From Chelatococcus sp. HY11 (GTDB lineage Bacteria; Pseudomonadota; Alphaproteobacteria; Rhizobiales; Beijerinckiaceae), in assembly GCF_018398335.1 (NCBI RefSeq), contig NZ_JAHBRX010000001.1, positions 2,844,001 to 2,908,000 of the forward strand: 64,000 nucleotides of DNA, written 5' to 3'. Under the pieces are notes generated by a model, which was not told where the DNA came from, ran no database searches, and was given only the letters and a program-made list of their open reading frames with translations. The translations under genes and the position numbers were made by a program. Shown here in pieces: positions 37,115-45,540 of this stretch (position 1 is the stretch's first letter; every line of letters begins with the position of its first letter).

Positions 37115-38020
37115 ATGAGCCGACGCTCGACGTTCCGGGAACTCGTCGATGACCGGAACTTGCTGGTGATGCCGGGGGCCTATGACGGGCTTTCGGCGCG
37201 TATCATCGAGGCGGAAGGATTCCATGCCCTCGTCGCCGGGGGCTATGCGGCGATCGGCTCGATGATGGGCGAGCCTGACGGTGGCCAATCGAACATGCGT
37301 GACATGGTCGATCATTACGCCCGTATCGTCGGCGCCGTCGAAATCCCCGTCTATGTCGACGCGGATACCGGCTTCGGCGGTGTGCACAATGTCGCGAAGG
37401 CGGTTCGTGCTCTTGAGGCGACAGGGGCGGCCGGTCTCTTCTTCAGCGACCAGGTCTTTCCTAATCGCTGCGGTTATTTGCCGGGCAAGCAGGTCGTACC
37501 GGTCGAGGTCATGTTGGCGCGCATCGCGGCCGCGCTCGATGCCAGGACGGACGCGCACTTCTTCATCGGCACGCGCACAGATTGCCTAAGCCTGACGGGG
37601 CTCGACGATGCGATCGAGCGCTGTCAGATGTTCGTCGAGGCCGGCGTTGACATGGCCAAACCCCAGGGTGCCGATACGCGCGCGCAGATCGCCCGTTCGA
37701 TGGCGGAAATACCCGGCCCCCATTTCGCCACGCTGTCACAGGCGGCCGGTAACCATCCAACAGGCCTCGAGGGAATGCGAGAGCTGGGGGTCGCGGCCGT
37801 CACGATGCCATCGATCAGCTTGTTTGCGGCGGCTCAGGGTGTGCGCAGGGCAATTGCCAAGCTGGCAGCGACCGGGAGCGCGGCTGATCTCGCGGATCAG
37901 CTCATGCCACTACCAGAGTACTATGAACTGGTCGGGTTAGACGCGTTCCAGTCCAGGGAGAAATCCTACGACGATCGCGCTGCCGCCATCGTCGCGCGGC
38001 GGAAGCGGGCCAGGATTTAG
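37115..38020 (+). CDS. PEP mutase / isocitrate lyase superfamily lyase
   Basis: 301 residues with the superfamily TIM barrel. Visible features are LLVMPGAYDGLSARIIEAEG, the metal-binding IPVYVDADTGFGG, the gating loop FPNRCGYLPGKQVVP with the general-acid Cys (the usual following His is Tyr), and FFIGTRTDCLSLTGLDDAIE. Members cleave 2-methylisocitrate, dimethylmalate or oxaloacetate to give pyruvate, or rearrange phosphonates. No phosphonate genes are nearby. With a LeuCD-type hydratase in the same island, cleavage of an alkyl-substituted malate to pyruvate plus an acid is the best guess. ACAGGAG precedes the ATG. Confidence 0.87.
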   Translation: MSRRSTFRELVDDRNLLVMPGAYDGLSARIIEAEGFHALVAGGYAAIGSMMGEPDGGQSNMRDMVDHYARIVGAVEIPVYVDADTGFGGVHNVAKAVRALEATGAAGLFFSDQVFPNRCGYLPGKQVVPVEVMLARIAAALDARTDAHFFIGTRTDCLSLTGLDDAIERCQMFVEAGVDMAKPQGADTRAQIARSMAEIPGPHFATLSQAAGNHPTGLEGMRELGVAAVTMPSISLFAAAQGVRRAIAKLAATGSAADLADQLMPLPEYYELVGLDAFQSREKSYDDRAAAIVARRKRARI

Positions 38021-38021
38021 G

Positions 38022-38702
38022 TCAGCGACCGGCCTGGTCGTCCGTATCGTCGAGGTGCAACGATGCGATGAAGTCGTTGAACTGCTCACCTTGCATGATG
38101 ATGTGGGATCGCAGCAGGCCGGATGCGCGCTCGCCATCCATCGCGAAAATCGCATCCACGATCTGCTCATGCTCGGCAAAGGAGACGTGCATGCGTTTGC
38201 GAAAGCGTTGGCGCCGACGACGGTAGGGCTTCAACCGCCTGTGCAACGCGGTGGCCTGTTCAATCAGGAAATCGTTGTGGCTCGCCGCGTAGATGGCAAA
38301 GTGGAAAGCCTCGTTCTCCTCATAGTAGGTCACCGAGTCATCACGCGCCACGGCATCGGCACAGGCCGCGTGGCGGATCGAGATCGCCACCCGGTCGGCA
38401 TCCGTATATCTGCGCGCCGCCAGACGGCCGGCCATGCTTTCGTATTCCGCCATCACCTCGAACATCTGGACGAGGCGCTCCGGCCCAATCTGCGCGACGA
38501 TGGCGCCGCGGCGCGGGCGGATCTCCACCAGCCCGATTGAAGCCAGTTGCATCAACGCCTCGCGTACCGGCGTTCGCGAGACACCGAACCGCTCCGCGAC
38601 CGACACTTCATCCATGCGCTGCCCGGGGAGGAATACGCCGTTGACGATATCCTCCTCGATCTTGTTGCGCAGCTTGTTCCGCGAATTCGGCGCTACATCC
38701 AT
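38022..38702 (-). CDS. GntR-family regulator with FCD ligand domain
   Basis: 226 residues. The N-terminal winged helix contains GVFLPGQRMDEVSVAERFGV and SRTPVREALMQLASIGLVEI. The C-terminal FCD domain is all-helical with metal-ligand residues in the EYESMAGRLAARR helix and paired His later (AIYAASHND, SFAEHEQIVDAI). Regulators of this type respond to carboxylic acids and usually repress adjacent catabolic genes. It is divergent from tctB across 224 bp and converges with the lyase gene, one base apart. Likely controls the 36-49 kb island. Confidence 0.92.
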   Translation of the reverse strand: MDVAPNSRNKLRNKIEEDIVNGVFLPGQRMDEVSVAERFGVSRTPVREALMQLASIGLVEIRPRRGAIVAQIGPERLVQMFEVMAEYESMAGRLAARRYTDADRVAISIRHAACADAVARDDSVTYYEENEAFHFAIYAASHNDFLIEQATALHRRLKPYRRRRQRFRKRMHVSFAEHEQIVDAIFAMDGERASGLLRSHIIMQGEQFNDFIASLHLDDTDDQAGR

Positions 38703-38832
38703 TCAACCGACGCTCCGTCCCGGCACCAATCCGTACGACGCATAAACCTGTCCGCGCATGATGACAGCACACAAACGCGGCGCCTCTTGATTTAACCCCG
38801 GCACGCCCCGCGTGCAATACGAAACAAATCAT

Positions 38833-38844
38833 CTTGCATACAAG
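38833..38844. promoter_or_regulatory. GntR/FCD-type palindromic operator candidate
   Basis: CTTGCATACAAG is a near-perfect palindrome (10 of 12 positions symmetric) close to the TTGTATACAA pattern bound by FCD-type GntR repressors. It lies between the divergent regulator and tctB genes, 14 bp upstream of the tctB -35 box. Similar sites occur in two other spacers of the island. Confidence 0.55.
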
Positions 38845-38857
38845 AATTCGATTTATG

Positions 38858-38902
38858 TTGACGAAAATGGTTGTGCTGCATAAATTTGCACCATAAAGTG
38901 CA
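38858..38902 (+). promoter_or_regulatory. Sigma-70-like promoter of tctBAC with inverted repeat
   Basis: TTGACG (38858-38863), 17-bp spacer, TAAATT (38881-38886). An inverted repeat TGCAC/GTGCA with a 6-bp spacer (38887-38902) directly follows the -10 box and would cover the start of transcription, a repressor-like position. Confidence 0.6.
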
Positions 38903-38926
38903 TAATATTCAGGGGGGTCGTCCTTT

Positions 38927-39400
38927 ATGTCACGACTTGGCAGCATCGTCCGCGACGGGGATATCGTTTCCGGCGCTCTCCTGGCGGCGTTGGGTACCTA
39001 CATCATTTCAAGGGCTTCCACCTGGGACTATATGACCGCGAACGGGCCGGGACCTGGCTTTTTCCCCCTGTGGTACGGCATCTGTATCGTGGCGCTGTCG
39101 CTGGCGCTGGTCGGACACGCTCTTTTCAAAGGCATCAGCGAGACTCATGAGCCAATCGACTGGCGGGGCGTTGGCCGTGCCATCGTCACCTGGCTCGCCT
39201 TCGTCATCGCGACGGCTCTGATGCCCTTTCTCGGCTTCGTCATCGCCTTCACGCTGCTTTGCCTCTGCCTGATCCACATCGTCTTCCGGCAGCCACTGCT
39301 GCGGGCAATCGTGGCGTCCGTGGCGATCACCGCGGTCTTCAAGCTCATATTTGTCGTCTTGTTGCAGCTCGATCTGCCCATCGGCCCGCTAGGTATCTAA
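38927..39400 (+). CDS. tctB: Tripartite tricarboxylate transporter small membrane subunit
   Basis: 157 residues with four hydrophobic segments. SGALLAALGTYIISRASTWD and GPGPGFFPLWYGICIVALSL give the TctB start with its conserved PGFFP motif. TctB, TctA and the periplasmic TctC form a secondary transporter for di- and tricarboxylates and other organic acids. It precedes tctA by three bases. An AGGGGGG ribosome site lies before the ATG. Confidence 0.92.
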   Translation: MSRLGSIVRDGDIVSGALLAALGTYIISRASTWDYMTANGPGPGFFPLWYGICIVALSLALVGHALFKGISETHEPIDWRGVGRAIVTWLAFVIATALMPFLGFVIAFTLLCLCLIHIVFRQPLLRAIVASVAITAVFKLIFVVLLQLDLPIGPLGI

Positions 39401-39403
39401 ATC

Positions 39404-40915
39404 ATGGACATTATCAACGGGCTCGCCCATGGCTTCGGCATCGCGCTGGTGCCGCAGAACCTGCTCTGGTGCTTCGTCGGGTGCTTTCTGGGAACCGTCG
39501 TCGGAATTCTGCCGGGCCTCGGACCCGCGGCGACGATCGCCATCTTGATGCCCCTCACACTGAACATGGATCCAGCCGGCGGCATCATCATGCTGACGGG
39601 CATCTACTACGGCGCCAAATATGGGGGCTCGACAACATCGATCCTGCTCAACATGCCGGGCGAGTCGAGCTCGGTCGTGTCCTGCATCGACGGTTACCAG
39701 ATGGCGCGCAACGGGCGTGCCGGCGCGGCGCTCGGCATCGCGGCGATCGCGTCCTTCATCGCCGGCACCGTGGGCATCGTGCTGCTCACGCTCGTCGCCC
39801 CGGCGGTCGCCCGCTTCGCACTGTCCTTCTCGGCGCCGGAATATTTCGCGTTGATGGCCTTCGGCCTCTCGCTGGTTGTCCTGCTGTCGGGAGCCTCGCT
39901 GCTCAAGGGCCTGCTCGCGCTGCTCGTTGGCCTGTGGCTATCGACCATCGGCATCGATCTCTTCTCCGCGCAGTCACGCTTCACGTTCGGCCGCAGTGAA
40001 CTTCTCGGCGGGCTCGACTTCGTCGTGATCGCCATCGGTGTCTTTGCCATCGCGGAAATCCTGACCACCATCCAGCACCGGCAGGAAGGCACGCTGATTC
40101 CCGTGCCGAAGGGCTTCCGCAATCTCCTGCCAAGCCGCGAGGAGTTGAAGGCGTCGCGCTTCGCGTTCGTGAACGGCTCGTTCACGGGATTCATCATCGG
40201 CGTGCTGCCGGGAGCCGGGTCGGCGATCGCATCCTTTATCGCCTATGGCATCGAGAAGGCTGTCTCGAAGCGCAAGGAGATGTTCGGCAAGGGGGCGCCG
40301 GAAGGGCTGGCAGCGCCGGAAGGCGCGAATAACGCGGATACCGGCGGCGCACTCGTTCCCCTGCTGACACTCGGCATCCCGGGCGGCGGCACCACCGCCA
40401 TTCTGTTGTCGGCGCTCGTTCTCTGGGGCATCCGTCCCGGGCCACTGATGATCACGGAATCACCGGATATCTTTTGGGGCCTCGTTGCCTCCATGTATGT
40501 CGGCAACGTCGTCCTGCTTCTTCTCAACCTGCCGCTCGTTCCGCTCTTCGCGCAGCTCTTGCGCGTGCCGACATGGATCCTGTTTCCCGTCATCTTCGGC
40601 CTGTCGATCATCGGGGCTTACAGCGTCTCGGAGCGCATCTTCGACGTCGAACTCCTGGCGGCCTTCGGTCTGCTCGGCTTCCTGATGGCGAAGACGGGTT
40701 TCCCGAGCGCACCGCTCATCCTCGGCTTTGTGCTTGGCGACGCGATGGAACGCGCGCTACGCCAATCGCTGATGATGTCGCAGGGCGATCTCACGACCTT
40801 CTTCCAGCGTCCCATCTCGCTGGTCCTACTGATAGCGGCGGTCGTCATCCTGCTGTTGCCGCTGGTCAGCTGGTTCAATCGTGCCCGTGTCCGGGCCATC
40901 AGCGAAGGCGCGTGA
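39404..40915 (+). CDS. tctA: Tripartite tricarboxylate transporter large membrane subunit
   Basis: 503 residues with about eleven membrane helices. The family motif is seen twice: CFLGTVVGILPGLGPAATIA near residue 30 and FTGFIIGVLPGAGSAIASFI near residue 265. YYGAKYGGSTTSILLNMPGE and NNADTGGALVPLLTLGIPGG are also characteristic. It is the translocating subunit; substrate choice is set by TctC. Second gene of tctBAC. Confidence 0.95.
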   Translation: MDIINGLAHGFGIALVPQNLLWCFVGCFLGTVVGILPGLGPAATIAILMPLTLNMDPAGGIIMLTGIYYGAKYGGSTTSILLNMPGESSSVVSCIDGYQMARNGRAGAALGIAAIASFIAGTVGIVLLTLVAPAVARFALSFSAPEYFALMAFGLSLVVLLSGASLLKGLLALLVGLWLSTIGIDLFSAQSRFTFGRSELLGGLDFVVIAIGVFAIAEILTTIQHRQEGTLIPVPKGFRNLLPSREELKASRFAFVNGSFTGFIIGVLPGAGSAIASFIAYGIEKAVSKRKEMFGKGAPEGLAAPEGANNADTGGALVPLLTLGIPGGGTTAILLSALVLWGIRPGPLMITESPDIFWGLVASMYVGNVVLLLLNLPLVPLFAQLLRVPTWILFPVIFGLSIIGAYSVSERIFDVELLAAFGLLGFLMAKTGFPSAPLILGFVLGDAMERALRQSLMMSQGDLTTFFQRPISLVLLIAAVVILLLPLVSWFNRARVRAISEGA

Positions 40916-40947
40916 AGCTTACAAACAAGTATCCATAGGAGGAACGC

Positions 40948-41931
40948 ATGAAACTCTCGGCCTTGCTGGCGACGGCGGTCGTCGCCACCCTATCGTTTAC
41001 CTCTGTATCGACAGCGCAGGCACAGTTTACGCCGAAACGCCCACTGGAAATCGCGGTCCACGCCGGCCCGGGATCGGGCAATGACGTTTTCGCCCGTGCC
41101 TTGATCACGGTGATCGACAAGAACAAGCTCTCGCCCGTTCGGATTCAGGTCGCCAACAAGCCCGGCGGCGGCAGCACGACCGCGGCCGCCTATCTGGCAA
41201 GCAAGGCCGGTAATGAGAACACGTTGGGCGTGTTCACGAACATCTGGATAACGGATCCACTCGTCTCCGCCGAAGCGACGAACCCGCTAACCAGCATGAC
41301 GCCTGTCGCGCTGGTCATCCGCGAGCCCGGCCTTATCGCGGTCAAGGCCGATTCGCCCTACAAGACGCTTCAGGACTTCATCGACGCCGCCAAGGCCGCG
41401 CCGGGCAAGCTCAGCCAGTCCGGCGGGTCGGTTCTCGCGCGTGAGAACGTTCTGCGCCAGTTGCTGATGGGCGCGACCGGTGCTGACTGGCAGTTCATAT
41501 CGTTTCCCTCGGGCGGCGAGCGGCTTTCGGCGTTGCTTGGCGGTCACGTCAACATGATGATCGTGGAGCCCGGTGAGGCGACTTCCCAGGTCCGAAGTGG
41601 CGCGATGCGCGTGATCGCGGCCGTGGCCGACAAGCGGCTCCCGGGCTTCCCTGATGTTCCGACGCTCCAGGAGGCGGGCTTCAACATTCCGAACCTGCCG
41701 CAGATCCGCGGCATCGTCGCGCCTCCCGGCACGCCGAAGGAAGTGGTCGCGTATTACAGCGACATGATCCGGAAGGCGACCGAGACGCAGGAATGGAAGG
41801 ACTATGTAGCCGAAAACGGCTTCGAGCCTGCCTTCACGACTCCCGAGGAAACCTTGAAATTCATTACCGAATACACTGAACAGCTGCGAGGTATCCTTGA
41901 GAAGGCCGGTATCAAGCTCGTCGCACGCTGA
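40948..41931 (+). CDS. tctC: Tripartite tricarboxylate transporter substrate-binding protein (Bug family)
   Basis: 327 residues. A signal peptide of about 29 residues ends with STAQAQF. The mature protein has HAGPGSGNDVFARALI at the ligand loop, VANKPGGGSTTAAAYLASKA, a middle hinge and PGTPKEVVAYYSDMIRKATE. It is secreted to the periplasm and delivers an organic acid to TctAB. In place of the usual sequence after PGG it has GSTTAA, which is normal for Bug proteins. AGGAGG lies before the ATG. Confidence 0.93.
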   Translation: MKLSALLATAVVATLSFTSVSTAQAQFTPKRPLEIAVHAGPGSGNDVFARALITVIDKNKLSPVRIQVANKPGGGSTTAAAYLASKAGNENTLGVFTNIWITDPLVSAEATNPLTSMTPVALVIREPGLIAVKADSPYKTLQDFIDAAKAAPGKLSQSGGSVLARENVLRQLLMGATGADWQFISFPSGGERLSALLGGHVNMMIVEPGEATSQVRSGAMRVIAAVADKRLPGFPDVPTLQEAGFNIPNLPQIRGIVAPPGTPKEVVAYYSDMIRKATETQEWKDYVAENGFEPAFTTPEETLKFITEYTEQLRGILEKAGIKLVAR

Positions 41932-41953
41932 GGCTTTCTCGTACAACGTCAGC

Positions 41954-41990
41954 AGCAGCCAGTTCCACGGGGAGCTGGCTGCTTCTCTTT
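41954..41990 (+). terminator. Rho-independent terminator after tctBAC
   Basis: A 13-bp stem with one G-T pair (AGCAGCCAGTTCC with GGAGCTGGCTGCT, loop ACGG) followed by TCTCTTT. It separates the transporter operon from the metallo-beta-lactamase-fold gene. Confidence 0.85.
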
Positions 41991-42010
41991 ATCCTTCACG
42001 CGAGGCAGGA

Positions 42011-42898
42011 ATGCTGTGCCAGTCCCACCAGTTCGGTGACCTCCGCATCACGCGTGTCCTGGAGATGTCCGGGCCGACCCATGATCCTGCCTTCCTTTTT
42101 CCGGATCTGCCGGCGATCGCGCTTCAAGACGAAACCGGCTGGCTCGCTCCTCATCACTATCAGCCGTCGATCGACCGGCTCGTCGTCACGATTCAAATCT
42201 GGATGGTGCAGTTCGGCACGACCACCGTGCTCATCGACCCCGGTATCGGCAACGGAAAGACCCGCCCCGCCGAACGCCAGAATAGGCTGAATACGCTTGC
42301 TCCCGCCTGGCTCGCCGCAGCGGGCGCGACTGGGGACAGCGTCACGGACGTCATCCTGACCCATCTGCATGCTGACCATGTCGGCGGGTGCACGCTTATG
42401 CAGGACAGTGCCTGGCGGCCGGCGTTTCCCAATGCGCGCCACCATATCCCGCATGCGGAATTCGACTATGTGCGCGAGCGTTACGTGGCGGGCGAGACAG
42501 GCATCAACAGCGGTGCCTGGGCCGACAGCGTGATCCCGCTCATCGATGCCGGCCTTGTCGACCTCTTCGCGCCGGGCGATCACCTGCTTGGGCGGTTCGA
42601 GGTCGAGGATGCGGCCGGCCACACACCCGGGCAAGTCACGCTGTGGCTGAACGACGGGTCAGGCGGAAGCGCCGTCTTCGCGGCCGACATCATGCACAGT
42701 CCGCTCCAGATCCGCTTTCCCGCGCTCAACACCCGCTACTGCATCTGGCCCGAGCGCGCCCGGCAGACGCGGGCCGCGTTCCTGGCGCGCGCGGCGCGCA
42801 GCCGGGCCATCGTCATGCCCATGCATTTCGGATGGCCCTACCGCGGGCTTGTCGCGCGAAACGGCGACGATTACGCCTTCACGCCGCTTGACTGGTGA
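42011..42898 (+). CDS. Metallo-beta-lactamase-fold hydrolase
   Basis: 295 residues. The zinc motif THLHADHVGGC (HxHxDH) lies near residue 118, followed by later ligands in EDAAGHTPGQVTLW, FAADIMHSP and MPMHFGWPYRG. The arrangement matches lactonase or N-acyl-homoserine-lactonase-like MBL hydrolases. A start at 42011 with GAGGCAGG is supported. In this island it could open a lactone or thioester. Its last 28 bp overlap the convergent alpha/beta-hydrolase gene. Confidence 0.9.
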   Translation: MLCQSHQFGDLRITRVLEMSGPTHDPAFLFPDLPAIALQDETGWLAPHHYQPSIDRLVVTIQIWMVQFGTTTVLIDPGIGNGKTRPAERQNRLNTLAPAWLAAAGATGDSVTDVILTHLHADHVGGCTLMQDSAWRPAFPNARHHIPHAEFDYVRERYVAGETGINSGAWADSVIPLIDAGLVDLFAPGDHLLGRFEVEDAAGHTPGQVTLWLNDGSGGSAVFAADIMHSPLQIRFPALNTRYCIWPERARQTRAAFLARAARSRAIVMPMHFGWPYRGLVARNGDDYAFTPLDW

Positions 42899-43674
42899 AG
42901 ATCACGAAGGGCGCCGGCGACTGCTTCCGGCGCCTGCAGGATCATGATGTGACCGCTTTCAACGACACGCAGGTCGCAATTCGCGATTCCTGCGACGTCG
43001 GCACGGACGTGGCCCACCGGACGCAACAGGTCGCGTGTGCCGGCCAGCACCAGCACCGGACACTCCAGCTTCGACTTCGCCTCCGTGACGTCGACGTTGG
43101 CCAGCATGGCGTTTGCCTGCTCATAGCAGAACGGATCAATGGCCAGGAAACGGGACCGGTATTCGTCGTAGACTGCGCGGTCCGTGATCGTGTCTTCCGG
43201 GAAAGAGCGCTCAAATACAACGTCGATGATCAAGCGCATACCTTCGCGGCAGGCCTTCGCACCGCGTTGGAGGAGATAGTCTCGCCTGTCGGGATTGGCT
43301 TTCAGCGCCGGCGAGCACAGCAGAAGCTGCTCGACGTCCCGGCCCAGCAGGGCCGCGAGCTCAACGGCGATCGCGGCGCCGGAGGCTATGCCGGCGATCG
43401 TGTAGGGGGCATCGAGGCCAGCCGCCGCAATCACGGCAAGGGTATCTGCCGCCATTGTCGTGACATCGAAGGGCTGCCGGACCTTTTCAGAAAGCCCCGC
43501 GCCGCGCTGGTCCGCGCGCAACACGCGATAGCCGTCACCCAGCCGCTTCAAGACCTCGTCCCAGCTGTCCGATGTCCCGGACAGCTCGTGGATCAGGACC
43601 AGGCTCCTGCCGGATCCCGAGAGCTTGTAATGGAGGCTGACGCCATCGCGTTCCGTCCAGTGCAGTTCCGTCAT
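42871..43674 (-). CDS. Alpha/beta-hydrolase-fold protein, nucleophile Ser replaced (1)
   Basis: 267 residues with the full alpha/beta-hydrolase outline: RSLVLIHELSGTSDSWDEVL, YRVLRADQRGAGLSEKVRQP, ELAALLGRDVEQLLLCSP, a late VLVLAGTRDLLRPVG (acid Asp region) and VVESGHIMILQAPE (His). The nucleophile elbow reads TIAGIASGAAIAVEL; aligned with G-H-S-x-G-G the nucleophile is Ala. The oxyanion HG is HE. It resembles 3-oxoadipate enol-lactonases but probably is not a standard esterase. Its ATG overlaps the stop of the upstream paralog (ATGA). Confidence 0.83.
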   Translation of the reverse strand: MTELHWTERDGVSLHYKLSGSGRSLVLIHELSGTSDSWDEVLKRLGDGYRVLRADQRGAGLSEKVRQPFDVTTMAADTLAVIAAAGLDAPYTIAGIASGAAIAVELAALLGRDVEQLLLCSPALKANPDRRDYLLQRGAKACREGMRLIIDVVFERSFPEDTITDRAVYDEYRSRFLAIDPFCYEQANAMLANVDVTEAKSKLECPVLVLAGTRDLLRPVGHVRADVAGIANCDLRVVESGHIMILQAPEAVAGALRDLHQSSGVKA

Positions 43675-44477
43675 GCCGCCCTCGCAGGGAGGATACGCTC
43701 CATGAAGGAGAGTAGTTGCGCGGCTATGAAATCCGGCTGCTCCGGCAAGGCGGCATGGCTGGCATGGGGTATGACGACCACGGTCACGCGATCGCCCAGC
43801 TCTTTCTTGAAGATCTCCGCGTCCTCGACATGGGCGAGGGGATCGGTATCCGGCTGCAGATAGAGCAACGGCCCTGTGCCGCCGGCATAGTCCTCGCTGC
43901 GCGGCGTCTGGTCACCGGCGTGTCGCTGGGCGGCCAACACCTCCGGATACCAATCCTTCAACCAACCCGTCGGGTCGTTGCCGGGCGCGAAAAATGCAAA
44001 ACGCAGCGCTTCGAGCCTCTCATCGTCCGGCAGGTCGGCATTGGCGCTTGCCCGGATAGCCGCGCGCATCTTCGGGCCGCTGGGGGCAATGCCGACATTG
44101 GCCGCGATGATCGATATGCCACTGATCAGATCCGGCCGATCGGTCGCGAGCATGCGCGTTACGCGGTTGCCAAAGGCATGTCCCGCCACGAAGGCCGGAC
44201 CGCCGCCGTAGGCCTCGATCACGGTCGCGATATCGGCGGCACAATCGTGCAGGTCTTTGTAAGGAGCCGGCGACCTGCTGCGGCCGATGCCGCGAGGCTG
44301 CGGCCGCAGCACGGTGTAGCCGCGCTCCGCGACGATGCGGGCGATGGGATCGAAGTCCGTCGCCGGGCGGCCAAGCGACGGCAGCATGACGACCAGCGGA
44401 CCTTCGCCCTGTTTCAGAACTTCAAGCGTGGCCTCCGCGCCGCGCGTGATCATCTCGGCCGATACGGTTGCGCTCAT
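43671..44477 (-). CDS. Alpha/beta-hydrolase-fold protein, nucleophile Ser replaced (2)
   Basis: 268 residues. LVVMLPSLGRPATDFDPIAR, YTVLRPQPRGIGRSRSP, then the elbow FVAGHAFGNRVTRML, where the canonical GHSxG Ser is Ala (codon GCC). A late Asp region (LLYLQPDTDPLAHVED) and IPHASHAALPEQPDF with His remain. GGGAG five bases before 44477 supports this start; an ATG at 44495 overlapping the AbrB-like stop has no ribosome site. It may catalyse a reaction that does not need the Ser, such as an addition, lyase or cofactor-free oxygenation step. Part of a four-gene operon. Confidence 0.83.
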   Translation of the reverse strand: MSATVSAEMITRGAEATLEVLKQGEGPLVVMLPSLGRPATDFDPIARIVAERGYTVLRPQPRGIGRSRSPAPYKDLHDCAADIATVIEAYGGGPAFVAGHAFGNRVTRMLATDRPDLISGISIIAANVGIAPSGPKMRAAIRASANADLPDDERLEALRFAFFAPGNDPTGWLKDWYPEVLAAQRHAGDQTPRSEDYAGGTGPLLYLQPDTDPLAHVEDAEIFKKELGDRVTVVVIPHASHAALPEQPDFIAAQLLSFMERILPARAA

Positions 44478-44491
44478 ATCGTCTCCCATCG

Positions 44492-45538
44492 TCATGGATT
44501 TCTGTTGTCGAAAAGCTGGAACATCAGCGGCGCCAGAACCATCGTGCCGACGATCCGGCAGATCTGGGTCGTGACGACAAAGGCGACCTCGAAGCCTATC
44601 GCATAGGCCAGCAGCGTGATTTCCACCAAACCGCCGGGCGACAGCGCCAGGATGAGGGTCGGCACGTCGAAGCTGACGAGTTGGCTGCAGGCGAACGCCG
44701 TCGCGACCGCGAGGCCGATCAGCACGAGTGACCAAAGCGCGCCCTGCACCATGGTGCGGCCGAGCTCACGATGAGTGGTGCCGCCCAATCGCGAGCCGAC
44801 GATAGCGCCGATCGTCACCTGAACCAGCGCGACCAGCCACGCTGGCGGCTGCGCGCCTGTCAAACCGCTCGCATGTGCCACGGCGCTGAACAGCAGCGCG
44901 GCGACCATCGCACCGCCCACCAAACGGAAGGCATTGCGCGTGAAATATCCGCCAACAGCGCAGGCGCCAAGGATGAGCCAGTCGAGAGGCGCGATAGTGG
45001 CGCTATGGCTGGCGGTGACCGCGACATTGCCACCGTTCACGGGCCCCGCGACAAGCGCCTGGACCAGGAAGGGCACGCAGAAGATGACGGTGATGACCCG
45101 TGCCGAATGAACAAGCGCGAGCTTGCGACTGTCCGCGCCGAGCGAGCCTCCCAACAGCGTGAGTTCGCCGAGGCCTCCGGGAAAGCTCGCGAAGAGTGCC
45201 GTCCCCCGATCGAATTTGCACAGACGCTGGAAGTAGAGCCAGCCAAGGAACGCGGTGGCCAGCGTGTAAAGGAGCATCGCGGGGATGATCGGCCACCAGA
45301 GAACAATGTTGCCCAGCACCTCCGCCGTGAAGGTGCTTCCAGCCAACACGCCGACGACCGGGCGCGCGACGTGCCGGACCTGGGCTGGAATGAGGAACGG
45401 GCTGCCCAAGGCCGCAGCGATCCCCACGGCGGTCAGTGAGCCGAGCGTCCAGGGCAATGGCAGATGGAGGAACAGAAATACCGCGCCGCCACAGGCTCCG
45501 ATCAGCAACGCGCCGATTGCGTGGAGAACGGCCGGCAT
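44492..45538 (-). CDS. AbrB-family (COG3180) membrane permease
   Basis: 348 residues with about ten membrane helices in two repeats. VRHVARPVVGVLAGSTFTAE and FASFPGGLGELTLLGGSLGA in the first repeat are echoed by LALSPGGLVEITLLAYAIGF in the second; the paired PGGL-E motifs are the family hallmark. Older annotations call it ammonia monooxygenase, but it looks like a transporter. It may import or export an intermediate of the island. It starts two bases past the stop of the upstream CMD-family gene. Confidence 0.88.
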   Translation of the reverse strand: MPAVLHAIGALLIGACGGAVFLFLHLPLPWTLGSLTAVGIAAALGSPFLIPAQVRHVARPVVGVLAGSTFTAEVLGNIVLWWPIIPAMLLYTLATAFLGWLYFQRLCKFDRGTALFASFPGGLGELTLLGGSLGADSRKLALVHSARVITVIFCVPFLVQALVAGPVNGGNVAVTASHSATIAPLDWLILGACAVGGYFTRNAFRLVGGAMVAALLFSAVAHASGLTGAQPPAWLVALVQVTIGAIVGSRLGGTTHRELGRTMVQGALWSLVLIGLAVATAFACSQLVSFDVPTLILALSPGGLVEITLLAYAIGFEVAFVVTTQICRIVGTMVLAPLMFQLFDNRNP

Positions 45539-45540
45539 CT

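Noticed and set aside
44492-45538. Ammonia monooxygenase
   Set aside because: The name is a historical misannotation of AbrB-type membrane proteins; the repeated PGGL-E motifs and ten helices indicate a permease.
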